A DNA stretch of 64,000 nucleotides from an uncultured Tenacibaculum sp. (GTDB taxonomy: Bacteria > Bacteroidota > Bacteroidia > Flavobacteriales > Flavobacteriaceae): assembly GCA_937922085.1 (NCBI GenBank), contig CAKZVD010000071.1, forward strand, positions 1-64,000, in the 5' to 3' direction. Each line of letters begins with the position of its first letter. Position 1 is the first letter of the stretch. The notes under the pieces are model-generated. The model worked only from the letters and a program-made list of their open reading frames with translations, did not search any database and was not told the origin of the DNA. Shown here piece after piece: positions 17,757 to 26,952 of the stretch. Both the position numbers and the translations under genes were made by a program.

Positions 17757-20066
17757 ATGAAGAAATACATACTCTTTTTCATTTTATTTTTTTCATTGTT
17801 TTCTTATTCTCAAACAGACTTTAGTAATCGATGGGAAGATTTTTTCTCTTATAATAATGTGAAAGATTTTACAGTTGCTAATGATGTTGTTTATGCATTA
17901 GCAGACAACGCAGTGTTTACCTACAATTTACAATCTGAAGAAATAGAAAAGTTATCGTCAGTAAATGGGTTATCAGGAGAAACTACTTCTGCAATTCATT
18001 TTAATGAAGAGTTTAAACGTTTGATTATTGGCTACGATAATGGATTAATTGAAGTGGTTAGTGAAGACGGTACTGTAACTGTTTCTCCAGATATTGTTAA
18101 TTTTAATCAGTCAGGTTTAAAAAGAATCAATCATATTTTTGAGCATGAAAAAAAACTATATTTAGCAACTTCTTTTGCAATTATAGTTTATGATATAGAA
18201 AAATTAGAGTTTGGAGATACTTATTTTATAGGTTTCGGATCTTCTAGTATAAATGTAAATCAAATTACAGTTGTAAATGATGAGATTTTTGCAGCTACAA
18301 CTAATGGAATTTATGTTTCCGATGTAAATAATCCTAATTTAATAGATGCTAATAATTGGGATTTACGTTTTACAGGAAATTATCAAAAAGTCATAGCGTT
18401 TTTAGGAAATGTGTATGCTGTTACTACAAATACTATTTTTAGAATTAATGGGAGTACACAGCAAAATGTACTCTCTTATGCAGAAAACATAATAGATATT
18501 GTACCTTCTGAAAAGAATTTGATAGTAACATTATTAAATACCGCTACTATTTATAATGAAACATTAAATACTATTGGTAGCAACACTACAGTTAGTACTT
18601 TGAATTCTGCTTCTTTTATTAATGAAAATGTGTTTTTAGGAACGAAAGAATTAGGTATTTTATTTGCACCTATTTCGACAACATCTTATACAGAAATACA
18701 CCCTGAAGGACCTTTGTCAAATTCAATATTTTCAATAGAAGCCCATAATAATGATTTATGGGTAGTATATGGAGGTTATGACGTTACATTTACTCCTTCT
18801 CAAATTCAACAAGGTTTTTCTCACTATAACGGAGAAAAATGGATAAATACACCATTTACAAGAACAAACCCTTTTGGAGATTTAGTGAATATAACGATAG
18901 ATAAAAACAGTGAGAATCGAGTTTTTATTAGCTCTTTCGGAGATACAAATCAAATAACAACTCCATTAACAGGAGGTTTATTTGAAATTATAGACGATAC
19001 TATTTCTAGTTTTTATAACCATCTTAATAGTTCTTTAGATGATATAGAACCTGCAGATCCTAATAGAGTTACTATTCGTGTTTCTGGAACAGCATTTGAT
19101 AGAGATGGTAATTTATGGGTAACAAATTTAATTTCTAACTCAAGGTTAAAAAAAATAAGTACTAACGGTCAATGGTCTAGTTTTAATATTAATGAATTGT
19201 ATGTTACTGATAAACCAGGAATGGGTGAAATTGTAGTTGATAATACAAATACTGTTTGGATTACTACTAGAAGAAATGGAGTGTTTATTTATAATGAAAA
19301 TGGAGATCGAAAAAGAGCATTAACAACAGAAGCAACTAAAGGAAGTTTACCAAACGCAAATACAAGAACTATAGCAATAGATAAGAACAATCGTATTTGG
19401 ATTGGTACATTATCTGGTTTGGTTGTTTATAATAACCCTGCAAATATTTTTGAGGAAACAATTTACGACACAGATCCTATTATAATAATTGATGAAGGAA
19501 TTCCTAAAAAACTTTTAGGAGATCAAACAATTAATACTATTGAGGTAGATGGAGCTAATAATAAATGGTTTGGTACTGATAATGGAGGTGTTTTATATAC
19601 AAATCCGAACGGACAAAATACATTAGCCAATTTTAATAAAGACAACTCTCCTTTACCGTCAAATAAAATTTTAAAAATAGCGGTTAATGAATCAACAGGG
19701 AAAGTTTTTTTCGCTACAGATAAAGGAATTGTAGCATACAATAGTAATGTCTCTTCTTTTGGAGATGAATTAGGAGAAGTTTATGCTTATCCGAACCCTG
19801 TGTTAAACAGTCATGACAGAGTAACTATTGATGGTAGAAATGGCACAAGTTTACCTAAAGGAACAAATGTTAAAATTTTAGATGTAGCAGGTAATTTGGT
19901 GTATGAAACTAATGTAGTTGAAGGAGAACAATTAGAAGGAGGTAAAGCAGTGTGGAATAAAAGAAATTTAGCAGGTCAAAAAGTAGCTTCAGGTATTTAT
20001 ATTGTTTTGTTATCCAATGATGATGGAAGTGAAACTGCAACCACAAAAATTGCTATTGTAAATTAG
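17757..20066 (+). CDS. porZ: PorZ-like type IX secretion system protein
   Basis: A 769-aa exported protein with a signal peptide (MKKYILFFILFFSLFSYSQ). Two beta-propeller halves of the two-component-regulator propeller type follow, with repeats such as DRDGNLWVTNL, NTVWITTRRNGV, NNRIWIGTLSGL and NNKWFGTDNGGV. At about 690-769 lies a C-terminal type IX sorting-like domain (AYPNPV, then SGIYIVLLS). This architecture is that of PorZ, a surface component of the type IX machinery in Porphyromonas gingivalis. It lies directly upstream of recO, a placement I recall as common in flavobacteria. The start was chosen from the signal peptide and the promoter. Confidence 0.82.
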   Translation: MKKYILFFILFFSLFSYSQTDFSNRWEDFFSYNNVKDFTVANDVVYALADNAVFTYNLQSEEIEKLSSVNGLSGETTSAIHFNEEFKRLIIGYDNGLIEVVSEDGTVTVSPDIVNFNQSGLKRINHIFEHEKKLYLATSFAIIVYDIEKLEFGDTYFIGFGSSSINVNQITVVNDEIFAATTNGIYVSDVNNPNLIDANNWDLRFTGNYQKVIAFLGNVYAVTTNTIFRINGSTQQNVLSYAENIIDIVPSEKNLIVTLLNTATIYNETLNTIGSNTTVSTLNSASFINENVFLGTKELGILFAPISTTSYTEIHPEGPLSNSIFSIEAHNNDLWVVYGGYDVTFTPSQIQQGFSHYNGEKWINTPFTRTNPFGDLVNITIDKNSENRVFISSFGDTNQITTPLTGGLFEIIDDTISSFYNHLNSSLDDIEPADPNRVTIRVSGTAFDRDGNLWVTNLISNSRLKKISTNGQWSSFNINELYVTDKPGMGEIVVDNTNTVWITTRRNGVFIYNENGDRKRALTTEATKGSLPNANTRTIAIDKNNRIWIGTLSGLVVYNNPANIFEETIYDTDPIIIIDEGIPKKLLGDQTINTIEVDGANNKWFGTDNGGVLYTNPNGQNTLANFNKDNSPLPSNKILKIAVNESTGKVFFATDKGIVAYNSNVSSFGDELGEVYAYPNPVLNSHDRVTIDGRNGTSLPKGTNVKILDVAGNLVYETNVVEGEQLEGGKAVWNKRNLAGQKVASGIYIVLLSNDDGSETATTKIAIVN

Positions 20067-20789
20067 ATGGCAATAATAACTACAAAAGCAATTGTTTTTA
20101 GCACCATAAAGTATGGTGATACTAGTTTAATTGTAAAATGCTTTACACAAAAAGAAGGTGTAAAATCATACATGCTAAGAGGTGTGTTGAAATCTAAAAA
20201 AGGAAAGTTAAAAGCAGCCTATTTTCAGCCACTTACGCAATTAGAGCTTGTCGCTAGTCATACAAATAGAGACACACTGAATAGTATACGAGAAGTAAAG
20301 GTAAGTTATCCTTATACTACTATTCATAATTCAGTAATAAAGCAGAGTATCGTTTTGTTTTTATCAGAGATTTTAAATAGTATTATACAAGAGGAAGAGC
20401 AAAATGACATGCTGTTTAATTATTTAGAAACTTCGTTTGTTTGGTTAGATACACATAGTTCTATTGCTAATTTTCACTTGCTTTTTTTATTGAATTTAAC
20501 TCGTTATTTAGGGTTTTATCCAGATGTTTCAGAACAAGAAAAACTAGGTTTTAATTTACTAGAAGGAAGTTTTACATCAACAATACATGATAAATCAATA
20601 ATAATAGGAGAGCAATTAAACTTATTTAAAAAGCTATTAGGCATACATTTTGATGCCATACATACAATCTCTTTTCAGGGTAAGGAAAGACAGGTAATAC
20701 TTAGAACCATAATTCGATATTTTGAACTACATTTGGAAGGTTTTAGAAAACCAAAATCTTTAGATGTTTTAGAAACAGTGTTTAGTTAG
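20067..20789 (+). CDS. recO: DNA repair protein RecO
   Basis: A 240-aa RecO protein, which acts with RecF and RecR to load RecA on gapped DNA. The N-terminal OB-fold block is TKAIVFSTIKYGDTSLIVKCFT, followed by YMLRGVLKSKKGKLKAAYFQPLTQLEL. The alpha-helical C-terminal part includes HLLFLLNLTRYLGFYPD. No zinc-finger cysteines are seen, as is usual in Bacteroidota. It starts on the base after the porZ-like stop and is followed 3 bases later by a TonB-dependent receptor gene, so the three genes are probably one transcript. Confidence 0.93.
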   Translation: MAIITTKAIVFSTIKYGDTSLIVKCFTQKEGVKSYMLRGVLKSKKGKLKAAYFQPLTQLELVASHTNRDTLNSIREVKVSYPYTTIHNSVIKQSIVLFLSEILNSIIQEEEQNDMLFNYLETSFVWLDTHSSIANFHLLFLLNLTRYLGFYPDVSEQEKLGFNLLEGSFTSTIHDKSIIIGEQLNLFKKLLGIHFDAIHTISFQGKERQVILRTIIRYFELHLEGFRKPKSLDVLETVFS

Positions 20790-20792
20790 ATC

Positions 20793-23276
20793 ATGAGGTA
20801 TATAATTTTATTTTTTTTATTAATTTCTTCAACTCTTTTTTCTCAAAAAATTACAGTTTTTGATGCTGCAACAGGAAAGGTAATTGAAGCAGTTGCTTTG
20901 TATAATGAAAGCAAAAAATCTTCAGCTGTTACAGATGAAAACGGGTTTGTTGATATTTCTACATTTTCTAATGAAACTATTTATTTTTCGCATGTTTCTT
21001 ATGCAGAATTATCGTTGAAAAAGGCAACTATAATCTTAAATAATAACATCGTATATCTTTCAAAAGAGTCAGAACAATTGGATGAAGTCGTTGTTTCTGT
21101 TTTTAGAAATGAAGCAAAAAAAAATAGAATAGCAGAACAAATTGAAGTTATTAAAGCAAAAGAAATACAAAAAATAGCCGCTCAAACTTCCGCAGATATT
21201 TTAGCTACGATTCCTGGTATTAAAGTTCAAAAATCTCAATCTGGAGGAGGAAGCCCTGTATTAAGAGGAATGGAAAGTAATCGAGTTTTATTAGTAGTAG
21301 ATGGAGTTCGAATGAATAATGCAATTTATCGAAAAGGACATTTACAAAACTCTATTACCATAGCTCCGAATATGTTAGATAAAACAGAAGTTGTATTTGG
21401 ACCTACTTCTGTTACCTACGGTTCAGATGCTTTAGGGGGAGTAATACATTATTATACAAGAACTCCTAGATTATCAGACAAAAAAGAAGTAAAAACAAAT
21501 TTGTTTTCACGCTTTGCAACAGTAAACAGTGAAGTAACAAATCATGCGTCTATTGAATTACGTTTTCCAAAATGGGCGAGTTTTACAAGTGTTTCTCATA
21601 GTGATTTCGGAGATTTTAAGATGGGAGAAAATCGCTCACATGGTTTTAATGATTGGGGTAAAGTTTTTTACTTTTCAGAAAATTTAAATGGAAACTACAA
21701 AGCAGACCCTACATTAAATAATGACATAAATGTACAGAGAAATACAGGATATCATCAGACAGATATTCTTCAAAAATTCTTTGTTCCTCTTTCTAAAAAT
21801 ACAGATTTAAAATTAAATATTCAATACTCAACATCTTCAGATATTCCTAGATTTGACCGACTAACTGAATTGAAAGATGAATTAGATACATCGTCTCTTA
21901 AGTTTGCTGAATGGTATTACGGGCCTCAAAACAGGTTGTTGATTTCTTCGCAATTAGCAATTCAACCTAAGAAAAAATGGTTAGAAAAAGGAGTAATAAC
22001 ATTCGCATACCAGAATATTCAAGAAAGCAGAATTCAGCGAAAATTTGGAAGTTTAGAACGGTCTTATAGAGAAGAAGAAGTAGATGTTTTTAGTGTAAAT
22101 GGAGATTTTTCTATTCCGTTGGCTAAAAAAAGAAATTTAGGGTATGGTTTTGAAGTTGCTTATAATGATGTAGCTTCTAATTCTTTTGGTAAAGAGTTGA
22201 ATATTGTTAACGGTAATATTAATGGGTTTTCAAATGATTTTGCTGTTCAATCTCGTTATCCAGATGGGGGAAGTAGTTATTTAAGTTCAGCTTTATATTT
22301 TGATTATAGACAAGATATTTCTCAAAGATCAACATTAAATACTGGTATTCGTTTAACAAATACGCATTTGGAAGCAAAATGGATTGATGAAACATTTATA
22401 ACCTTACCTAATTCAGATATTAGTTTAAACAATACTGCTTTAACTGCTACTGTAGGTTATGTGTATAAACCGGTTAAAGGATTACAATTAAATGCTGTTC
22501 TTTCATCAGGTTTTCGTGCACCAAATATAGATGATGTTGGGAAAATTAGAGAAAAAAACGGTAGGTTAACAATTCCGAATATAGATTTAAGACCAGAACA
22601 TGCTTATAGCGCAGAAATAGGACTTCAAAAATATTTAAATAAAAGAAGGTTTAAGATTGGAGCAAACATATATTATACATTGTTAAATAATTACATATAT
22701 AGAGATGTTTTTATGGGAGAAGGAGGTCTTCAAATTGATTATGATGGAGAAACCTTTGATAGTGCAAATGATGTTGTTTTAGCTAATGTAAATAGAGGTA
22801 CAGCATATGTTACAGGGTTTACATTTAATTATCAAGGAAAGCTTCATAAGAATTGGACAACTTCAGGATCTTTAACATATACAAAAGGGAAAACCTTTGA
22901 CACTAAAGAACCAATGTCTTCAATTCCTCCTCTTTTTGGAAATATTGATGTTAATTATACACTTAAGAAATTAGAAGCAGGAGTTAATTTTCGATTTAAT
23001 GCTAAAAAGGATATTGAGGATTTTAATATAGATGAAGGGATAGATAACCATGAATATACACCCTTAGTTGATGTAAGCGCAACAGAAGATATAAATAGAT
23101 ATTATGGTTCGCCAAGTTGGGCTAGATTGGATATCTTTTCAAGATATAACCTTAATAAAAATGTTACATTACAAGGAAGATTAGATAATATTTTTGATAA
23201 ACACTATAGAGAGTTTGCTTCAGGGGTTTCTGCTCCTGGTAGAAATTTTTCACTTAGTTTAATTGCTAATTTTTAA
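20793..23276 (+). CDS. TonB-dependent outer-membrane receptor
   Basis: An 827-aa receptor. It has a signal peptide (to about residue 18), a carboxypeptidase-like regulatory domain (about 20-90), a plug domain (about 105-225: EIQKIAAQTSADIL, VLRGMESNRVLLVVDGVR, GPTSVTYGSDALGG) and a C-terminal 22-strand barrel ending in Phe (SLSLIANF). The plug wording is closest to the haemoglobin/transferrin-type receptors, so heme or iron uptake is possible but the substrate is not shown. It follows recO by 3 bases and probably shares its transcript. Confidence 0.88.
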   Translation: MRYIILFFLLISSTLFSQKITVFDAATGKVIEAVALYNESKKSSAVTDENGFVDISTFSNETIYFSHVSYAELSLKKATIILNNNIVYLSKESEQLDEVVVSVFRNEAKKNRIAEQIEVIKAKEIQKIAAQTSADILATIPGIKVQKSQSGGGSPVLRGMESNRVLLVVDGVRMNNAIYRKGHLQNSITIAPNMLDKTEVVFGPTSVTYGSDALGGVIHYYTRTPRLSDKKEVKTNLFSRFATVNSEVTNHASIELRFPKWASFTSVSHSDFGDFKMGENRSHGFNDWGKVFYFSENLNGNYKADPTLNNDINVQRNTGYHQTDILQKFFVPLSKNTDLKLNIQYSTSSDIPRFDRLTELKDELDTSSLKFAEWYYGPQNRLLISSQLAIQPKKKWLEKGVITFAYQNIQESRIQRKFGSLERSYREEEVDVFSVNGDFSIPLAKKRNLGYGFEVAYNDVASNSFGKELNIVNGNINGFSNDFAVQSRYPDGGSSYLSSALYFDYRQDISQRSTLNTGIRLTNTHLEAKWIDETFITLPNSDISLNNTALTATVGYVYKPVKGLQLNAVLSSGFRAPNIDDVGKIREKNGRLTIPNIDLRPEHAYSAEIGLQKYLNKRRFKIGANIYYTLLNNYIYRDVFMGEGGLQIDYDGETFDSANDVVLANVNRGTAYVTGFTFNYQGKLHKNWTTSGSLTYTKGKTFDTKEPMSSIPPLFGNIDVNYTLKKLEAGVNFRFNAKKDIEDFNIDEGIDNHEYTPLVDVSATEDINRYYGSPSWARLDIFSRYNLNKNVTLQGRLDNIFDKHYREFASGVSAPGRNFSLSLIANF

Positions 23277-23447
23277 CTTAATATTCAAAGAAAACAATCT
23301 AATTCAAAAGAAGGTTCTTTTTATTGTAGATATAAGTTAATAAGTAGTAGTAATATTAATTTTGAGAGGTAGCATATCATAAAAACAAACCGCTTTCTAT
23401 TTTAGGTAAAAACATATATATTTACATCTGTAATACTTAAATTTAAG

Positions 23448-25139
23448 ATGATGAAAACTAAAATACTAATTTTAATAACACATCTTTTTTACCTGTCTGT
23501 TCTAGGACAAAATGACCTTTCAATTCCTACAATTGAATCTATTAATTATAGAGAAATCCATAAATATGGAGAAAAAAAACTTGTTGTATTTATAAAGTTT
23601 AATAAATGTGAAGCTTGTTATAAAATAACAGATGAAAGATTGGAAGTTTATAATGATAAAGGTAAACCAACAGGTTATAGTGCAAGTTTACAAGAGTTTT
23701 CTTCAAATTTATTAGTGTATTCTATTCAGAGAGAGCTGTATAGAGAATCAATAAATTTAATTTTTACTTATAGGGTTAATCAGATTGAAAAAAAATTAGA
23801 ATTCCCCATTTATAAAACAATTCCAAAATTAGATGAAGAGGTTAAAGCGAATGTTGTTTTATCACTCGTAGAAAAATATGACGATTATATAGAGGCACAA
23901 TTTTATATCAATGGAATACAACAATCAGCTATTGAGAAAATTATATTCAATAAGAATAATCTTTCTGTAAATAAACAATTTAAAATAATTAAGAGAAAAG
24001 GGGATGATTTTTTTATCATTAGAATAAATGATAAAAATGTAGTTCATAAATTTACTATTAATAATGAAATTACTTTGAAGGTTAAACCCTTAGGGTATGT
24101 TTATAGTAATGAATCTAATAAAACATTAATAGTTAAAGGGAACTCATTAAAAATAGATAAAATAGAACTTAAAAACACGCTCACAAATAGTAATTATATT
24201 GAATATAAAGGAGATATTTTTGAAGTAAATAATGGGTATAATTATATTAAAATTAAAACTAGTAATAATACGGTACCAATTATAAAATTAACGAATCAAA
24301 AAAGAGAGCAAATATCATTTAACCCTAAAATAATAGATAATACTTCAACAGATAATATTTTTATTTATCGATTTAAATTAGGTGATGATTGTTGTGCTGA
24401 GAGTGGTGCTTATAAATTATTTGTGATTTTAAGTGAAAATGGAGTAACTAGGAAAAAAGAAATTTTAATTAAAAAAGAAACACAAAACTATGTTACCAAA
24501 CTTACTTATGATAATAGGTTTGATAAAATACTATTAACAATTAAAACAATCAACCCTTTAGATATAGGAGTTGAACCAGTAGCATCAATAAATGACTCTA
24601 TATTTTCTTCTACAATAGGGAAAATGAAAACAAATGGGCTTAAGGAATTTAGGTTTAATTCTATACAGTTAGACGACGAAAGGTTGTATCCAAATACTTC
24701 AAATACTATTTATTTTAATTTAGATAAAGACCCAGAATCTGATTTTAATTTTGAATTTTATTTTTTAACTGAAAAAAAAATAGAAGAAATTGTTAATGAA
24801 GCTATTAAGTTAACAGATAATAAGTTCTCAAACGCTAGCGTTAAAAAACGAAAAAAAATTATAAAAAAAATTAAAGAAGATAAAATAAGTCGAACAAATT
24901 TCACCGAAAATTTAAAAGCTTCTTTAGAAATTTATCTTGGTCAAGATAAAAAAACACAAGATTTTTTAAAGCAACAGAAAATAAGTGATGCTCAAGCTAT
25001 GGCTGTTTTAGAATCTATTATTGTTGCAATTGACACGAAACCTAAAAAAGGTGGTTTTTGGAATAGTGGGTTTGGAAAAGTTATTACTAGTGTAGTAGAT
25101 GTTTTACCTAAAGCCCTTCCTGTTATTTTAGCTTTATAA
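23448..25139 (+). CDS. exported protein of unknown function, 563 aa
   Basis: A 563-aa protein with a Sec signal (to about residue 20, SVLGQ). The middle looks beta-rich, with repeated strand-turn segments. A charged helical stretch follows at about 440-500 (KKRKKIIKKIKEDK). The C-terminus is hydrophobic (KVITSVVDVLPKALPVILAL, residues 544-563). Paired cysteines occur at about 54/57 (CEAC) and 312/313. No family recognised. It lies just outside the left boundary of the mobile element, before the terminator that once followed the tRNA-Leu gene on the other strand. Confidence 0.6.
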   Translation: MMKTKILILITHLFYLSVLGQNDLSIPTIESINYREIHKYGEKKLVVFIKFNKCEACYKITDERLEVYNDKGKPTGYSASLQEFSSNLLVYSIQRELYRESINLIFTYRVNQIEKKLEFPIYKTIPKLDEEVKANVVLSLVEKYDDYIEAQFYINGIQQSAIEKIIFNKNNLSVNKQFKIIKRKGDDFFIIRINDKNVVHKFTINNEITLKVKPLGYVYSNESNKTLIVKGNSLKIDKIELKNTLTNSNYIEYKGDIFEVNNGYNYIKIKTSNNTVPIIKLTNQKREQISFNPKIIDNTSTDNIFIYRFKLGDDCCAESGAYKLFVILSENGVTRKKEILIKKETQNYVTKLTYDNRFDKILLTIKTINPLDIGVEPVASINDSIFSSTIGKMKTNGLKEFRFNSIQLDDERLYPNTSNTIYFNLDKDPESDFNFEFYFLTEKKIEEIVNEAIKLTDNKFSNASVKKRKKIIKKIKEDKISRTNFTENLKASLEIYLGQDKKTQDFLKQQKISDAQAMAVLESIIVAIDTKPKKGGFWNSGFGKVITSVVDVLPKALPVILAL

Positions 25140-25194
25140 ACGATTCTAATTTTTTTAATTAAACATTTAGTATGAAAACTAAATAATGGATATA

Positions 25195-25227
25195 AAAAAG
25201 CCTCAACAAATATTGTTGAGGCTTTTT
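25195..25227. terminator. bidirectional terminator, original 3' flank of tRNA-Leu
   Basis: 15-bp perfect arms AAAAAGCCTCAACAA and complement with a 3-base loop and T runs on both strands. It ends the 563-aa gene. Before insertion of the element it would have lain directly downstream of the tRNA-Leu gene on the minus strand. Confidence 0.9.
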
Positions 25228-25228
25228 A

Positions 25229-25246
25229 TTTGTACTCGAGATGGGA
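25229..25246. repeat. attL: 18-bp copy of the tRNA-Leu 3' end
   Basis: TTTGTACTCGAGATGGGA is identical to 38739-38756, which is the 3' end of the intact tRNA-Leu gene. This copy is not attached to a tRNA and marks the tRNA-distal junction of the element. Confidence 0.92.
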
Positions 25247-25355
25247 GTACCTTATATTTTAAACGTGTTTAAATTCTTTTGAATACACTTTATTAGTGTT
25301 AATGGGATTTGTTAAATAAGTTTAAATTTGTTTTATTGAGTTTGTATAAAAATAA

Positions 25356-25375
25356 TTACCCCTTATTTTTCCCCT
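25356..25375 (+). promoter_or_regulatory. candidate arm-type recombinase site, left
   Basis: TTACCCCTTATTTTTCCCCT matches 38676-38695 at 17 of 20 positions in the same orientation. The copies lie about 110 bp and 44 bp inside the two element ends. This one also covers the -33 region of the integrase promoter, so binding could repress the integrase gene. The role is inferred from position and similarity. Confidence 0.5.
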
Positions 25376-25391
25376 TTTTAATTAGCTTGTG

Positions 25392-25399
25392 TATATTTG
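25392..25399 (+). promoter_or_regulatory. -7 promoter box of the integrase
   Basis: TATATTTG is an exact TAnnTTTG match ending 7 bases before the ATG at 25407. Transcription would start at or next to the start codon, giving a leaderless mRNA and excluding the upstream GTG at 25389 as the start. Confidence 0.6.
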
Positions 25400-25406
25400 T
25401 CTATGT

Positions 25407-26660
25407 ATGCAAGTTTCATTTAGTTTAAGAAAAGACAAGAAAGATAAAGAAGGATTGATGCCCGTTCGAATGCATATTACATTTGGAGGGAAAACAATTC
25501 GTAAAGTAGTTAAAGGGGTAAAATCCTCTTTAAAGCACTGGAAAGAAAGAGAACAACGAATTAAATTTCCTCTTAAAAGTGAGAGTTATAATTATCATAT
25601 AGAATATAATGAAATTATAGATGATTATGAGAAAAGAGTAAAAAGTATCTTCAGGTATATACTTTTAAATAAAATTAAACCAACAAAAGAATATATTACA
25701 GAAAAATTTGAAAAAGGTGTTGAAGTTGAATTAACTCATGAGTTTTTCAACTGTTACCACGAATTTTTAGAAAAGGATAAAAATCAAAAAGCAGAAAGAA
25801 CTATTAAGGGGTACGTTACCGTACATAATTTTATTAAAGAGTTTGAAAAAGAAACAAATTATGAGATACGATTCGAAACTATTACCCTTGATTTCTTTGA
25901 ACAACTTAGAGATTATTCATTTGAAGAAAAAAAAATAGCTAGTAATTATTTTTCAAAAATTATAGCGATTATAAAAACTTTCATGACCTGGTCCTTAGAA
26001 AGAGATTATCATATAAATTTAGATTATAAGAAGTTTAAGAGTAGTGAACATCAAGTTGAAGTTATTTATTTAACTATGGAAGAGTTGCTTAGATTATATA
26101 ATTATAAATATGATACGAAGAGATTAGAACATGTAAAAGATGTGTATTGTTTTGGTGCTTTTTCAGGGCTTAGATATAGTGATATAGCACAATTAAGAAC
26201 ATCAAATGTGTATGATGACTACTTGAAGCTTACTATTGTAAAAACAAAGCAAATAGACCATAAAATACCTCTTAATAAGTTTTCTAAAGAAATTATAGAA
26301 AAATACAGAGATACTATTTATGAGCCTTTACCAGTAATTTCTAATCAAAAATTTAATAAATATTTAAAAGAGTGTTGTGAATTAGCAGAAATTAACACAC
26401 CTACAACCATTACTAGGTATATAGGAAACAAGAGGATCGATAAAACAGTTCCTAAGTTTCAACTTATTACTTCTCATACCGCACGTAAAACATTTGTTAC
26501 TAATTCTCTTATCCTGGGAATGAAAGAAATGGTAGTTAGAAATATTACTGGACATAAAAAAGAAGAAAGCTTTAGAAGGTATGTGCTAGTTGCAGAAAGC
26601 TTCAAAAAGCAAGAAATGGACAATACTTGGGATAAAATTTCAGAAAACAAGAAAGAATAA
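25407..26660 (+). CDS. int: tyrosine recombinase (integrase) of the element
   Basis: A 417-aa phage-type integrase that would catalyse insertion into and excision from tRNA-Leu. It has an N-terminal arm-binding-like domain (VSFSLRKDKK, residues 3-12), a SAM-like core-binding domain (about 105-205) and a catalytic domain with Arg256 (SGLRYSD), a Lys near 279-281, His357/Arg360 (HTARK), His383 (GHKK) and nucleophile Tyr392 (RRYVL). All active-site residues are present, so it is likely functional. The start is placed at ATG 25407 because the promoter -7 box lies just upstream. It is the first gene inside attL, the end far from the tRNA. Confidence 0.93.
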   Translation: MQVSFSLRKDKKDKEGLMPVRMHITFGGKTIRKVVKGVKSSLKHWKEREQRIKFPLKSESYNYHIEYNEIIDDYEKRVKSIFRYILLNKIKPTKEYITEKFEKGVEVELTHEFFNCYHEFLEKDKNQKAERTIKGYVTVHNFIKEFEKETNYEIRFETITLDFFEQLRDYSFEEKKIASNYFSKIIAIIKTFMTWSLERDYHINLDYKKFKSSEHQVEVIYLTMEELLRLYNYKYDTKRLEHVKDVYCFGAFSGLRYSDIAQLRTSNVYDDYLKLTIVKTKQIDHKIPLNKFSKEIIEKYRDTIYEPLPVISNQKFNKYLKECCELAEINTPTTITRYIGNKRIDKTVPKFQLITSHTARKTFVTNSLILGMKEMVVRNITGHKKEESFRRYVLVAESFKKQEMDNTWDKISENKKE

Positions 26661-26684
26661 TTTTTAATTGGTTCGTTTTTGGTG

Positions 26685-26692
26685 TATATTTG
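26685..26692 (+). promoter_or_regulatory. -7 promoter box of the toxin-antitoxin operon
   Basis: TATATTTG, an exact TAnnTTTG match, 23 bases before the antitoxin start codon. A TTG at 26668-26670 is a possible -33 element, but the spacing of 14 is short. Confidence 0.5.
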
Positions 26693-26715
26693 CATCTATA
26701 TAAATAAAAGAAATT

Positions 26716-26952
26716 ATGGCGAGACAAAGCATTTCATTAACACACCCAAATGACGAATGGTTAAAATCACAAGTTGTAACTAAAGAGTATAGTAGCAAAA
26801 GTGAATTAATAAATGACTTAATAAGACAAGCTAGAAATCAACAACAACGAGTTGATTGGTTAAGACTGAAACTTGAAAAAGGAGAGCAAAGTGGTTTTAC
26901 AAGTAGTACAAAAGAAGAAATTTTAGCTAAGGCTAAAAAAAGTTTAAAATGA
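26716..26952 (+). CDS. ParD-like antitoxin
   Basis: A 78-aa protein with an N-terminal ribbon-helix-helix-like stretch (MARQSISLTHPNDEWLKSQV, then SKSELINDLIRQAR at about 29-42) and a charged C-terminal tail that would wrap the toxin. Such antitoxins bind DNA and repress their own operon. It overlaps the following toxin gene by 4 bases (ATGA), the usual type II layout. The pair likely stabilises the element after integration or excision. Confidence 0.85.
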   Translation: MARQSISLTHPNDEWLKSQVVTKEYSSKSELINDLIRQARNQQQRVDWLRLKLEKGEQSGFTSSTKEEILAKAKKSLK

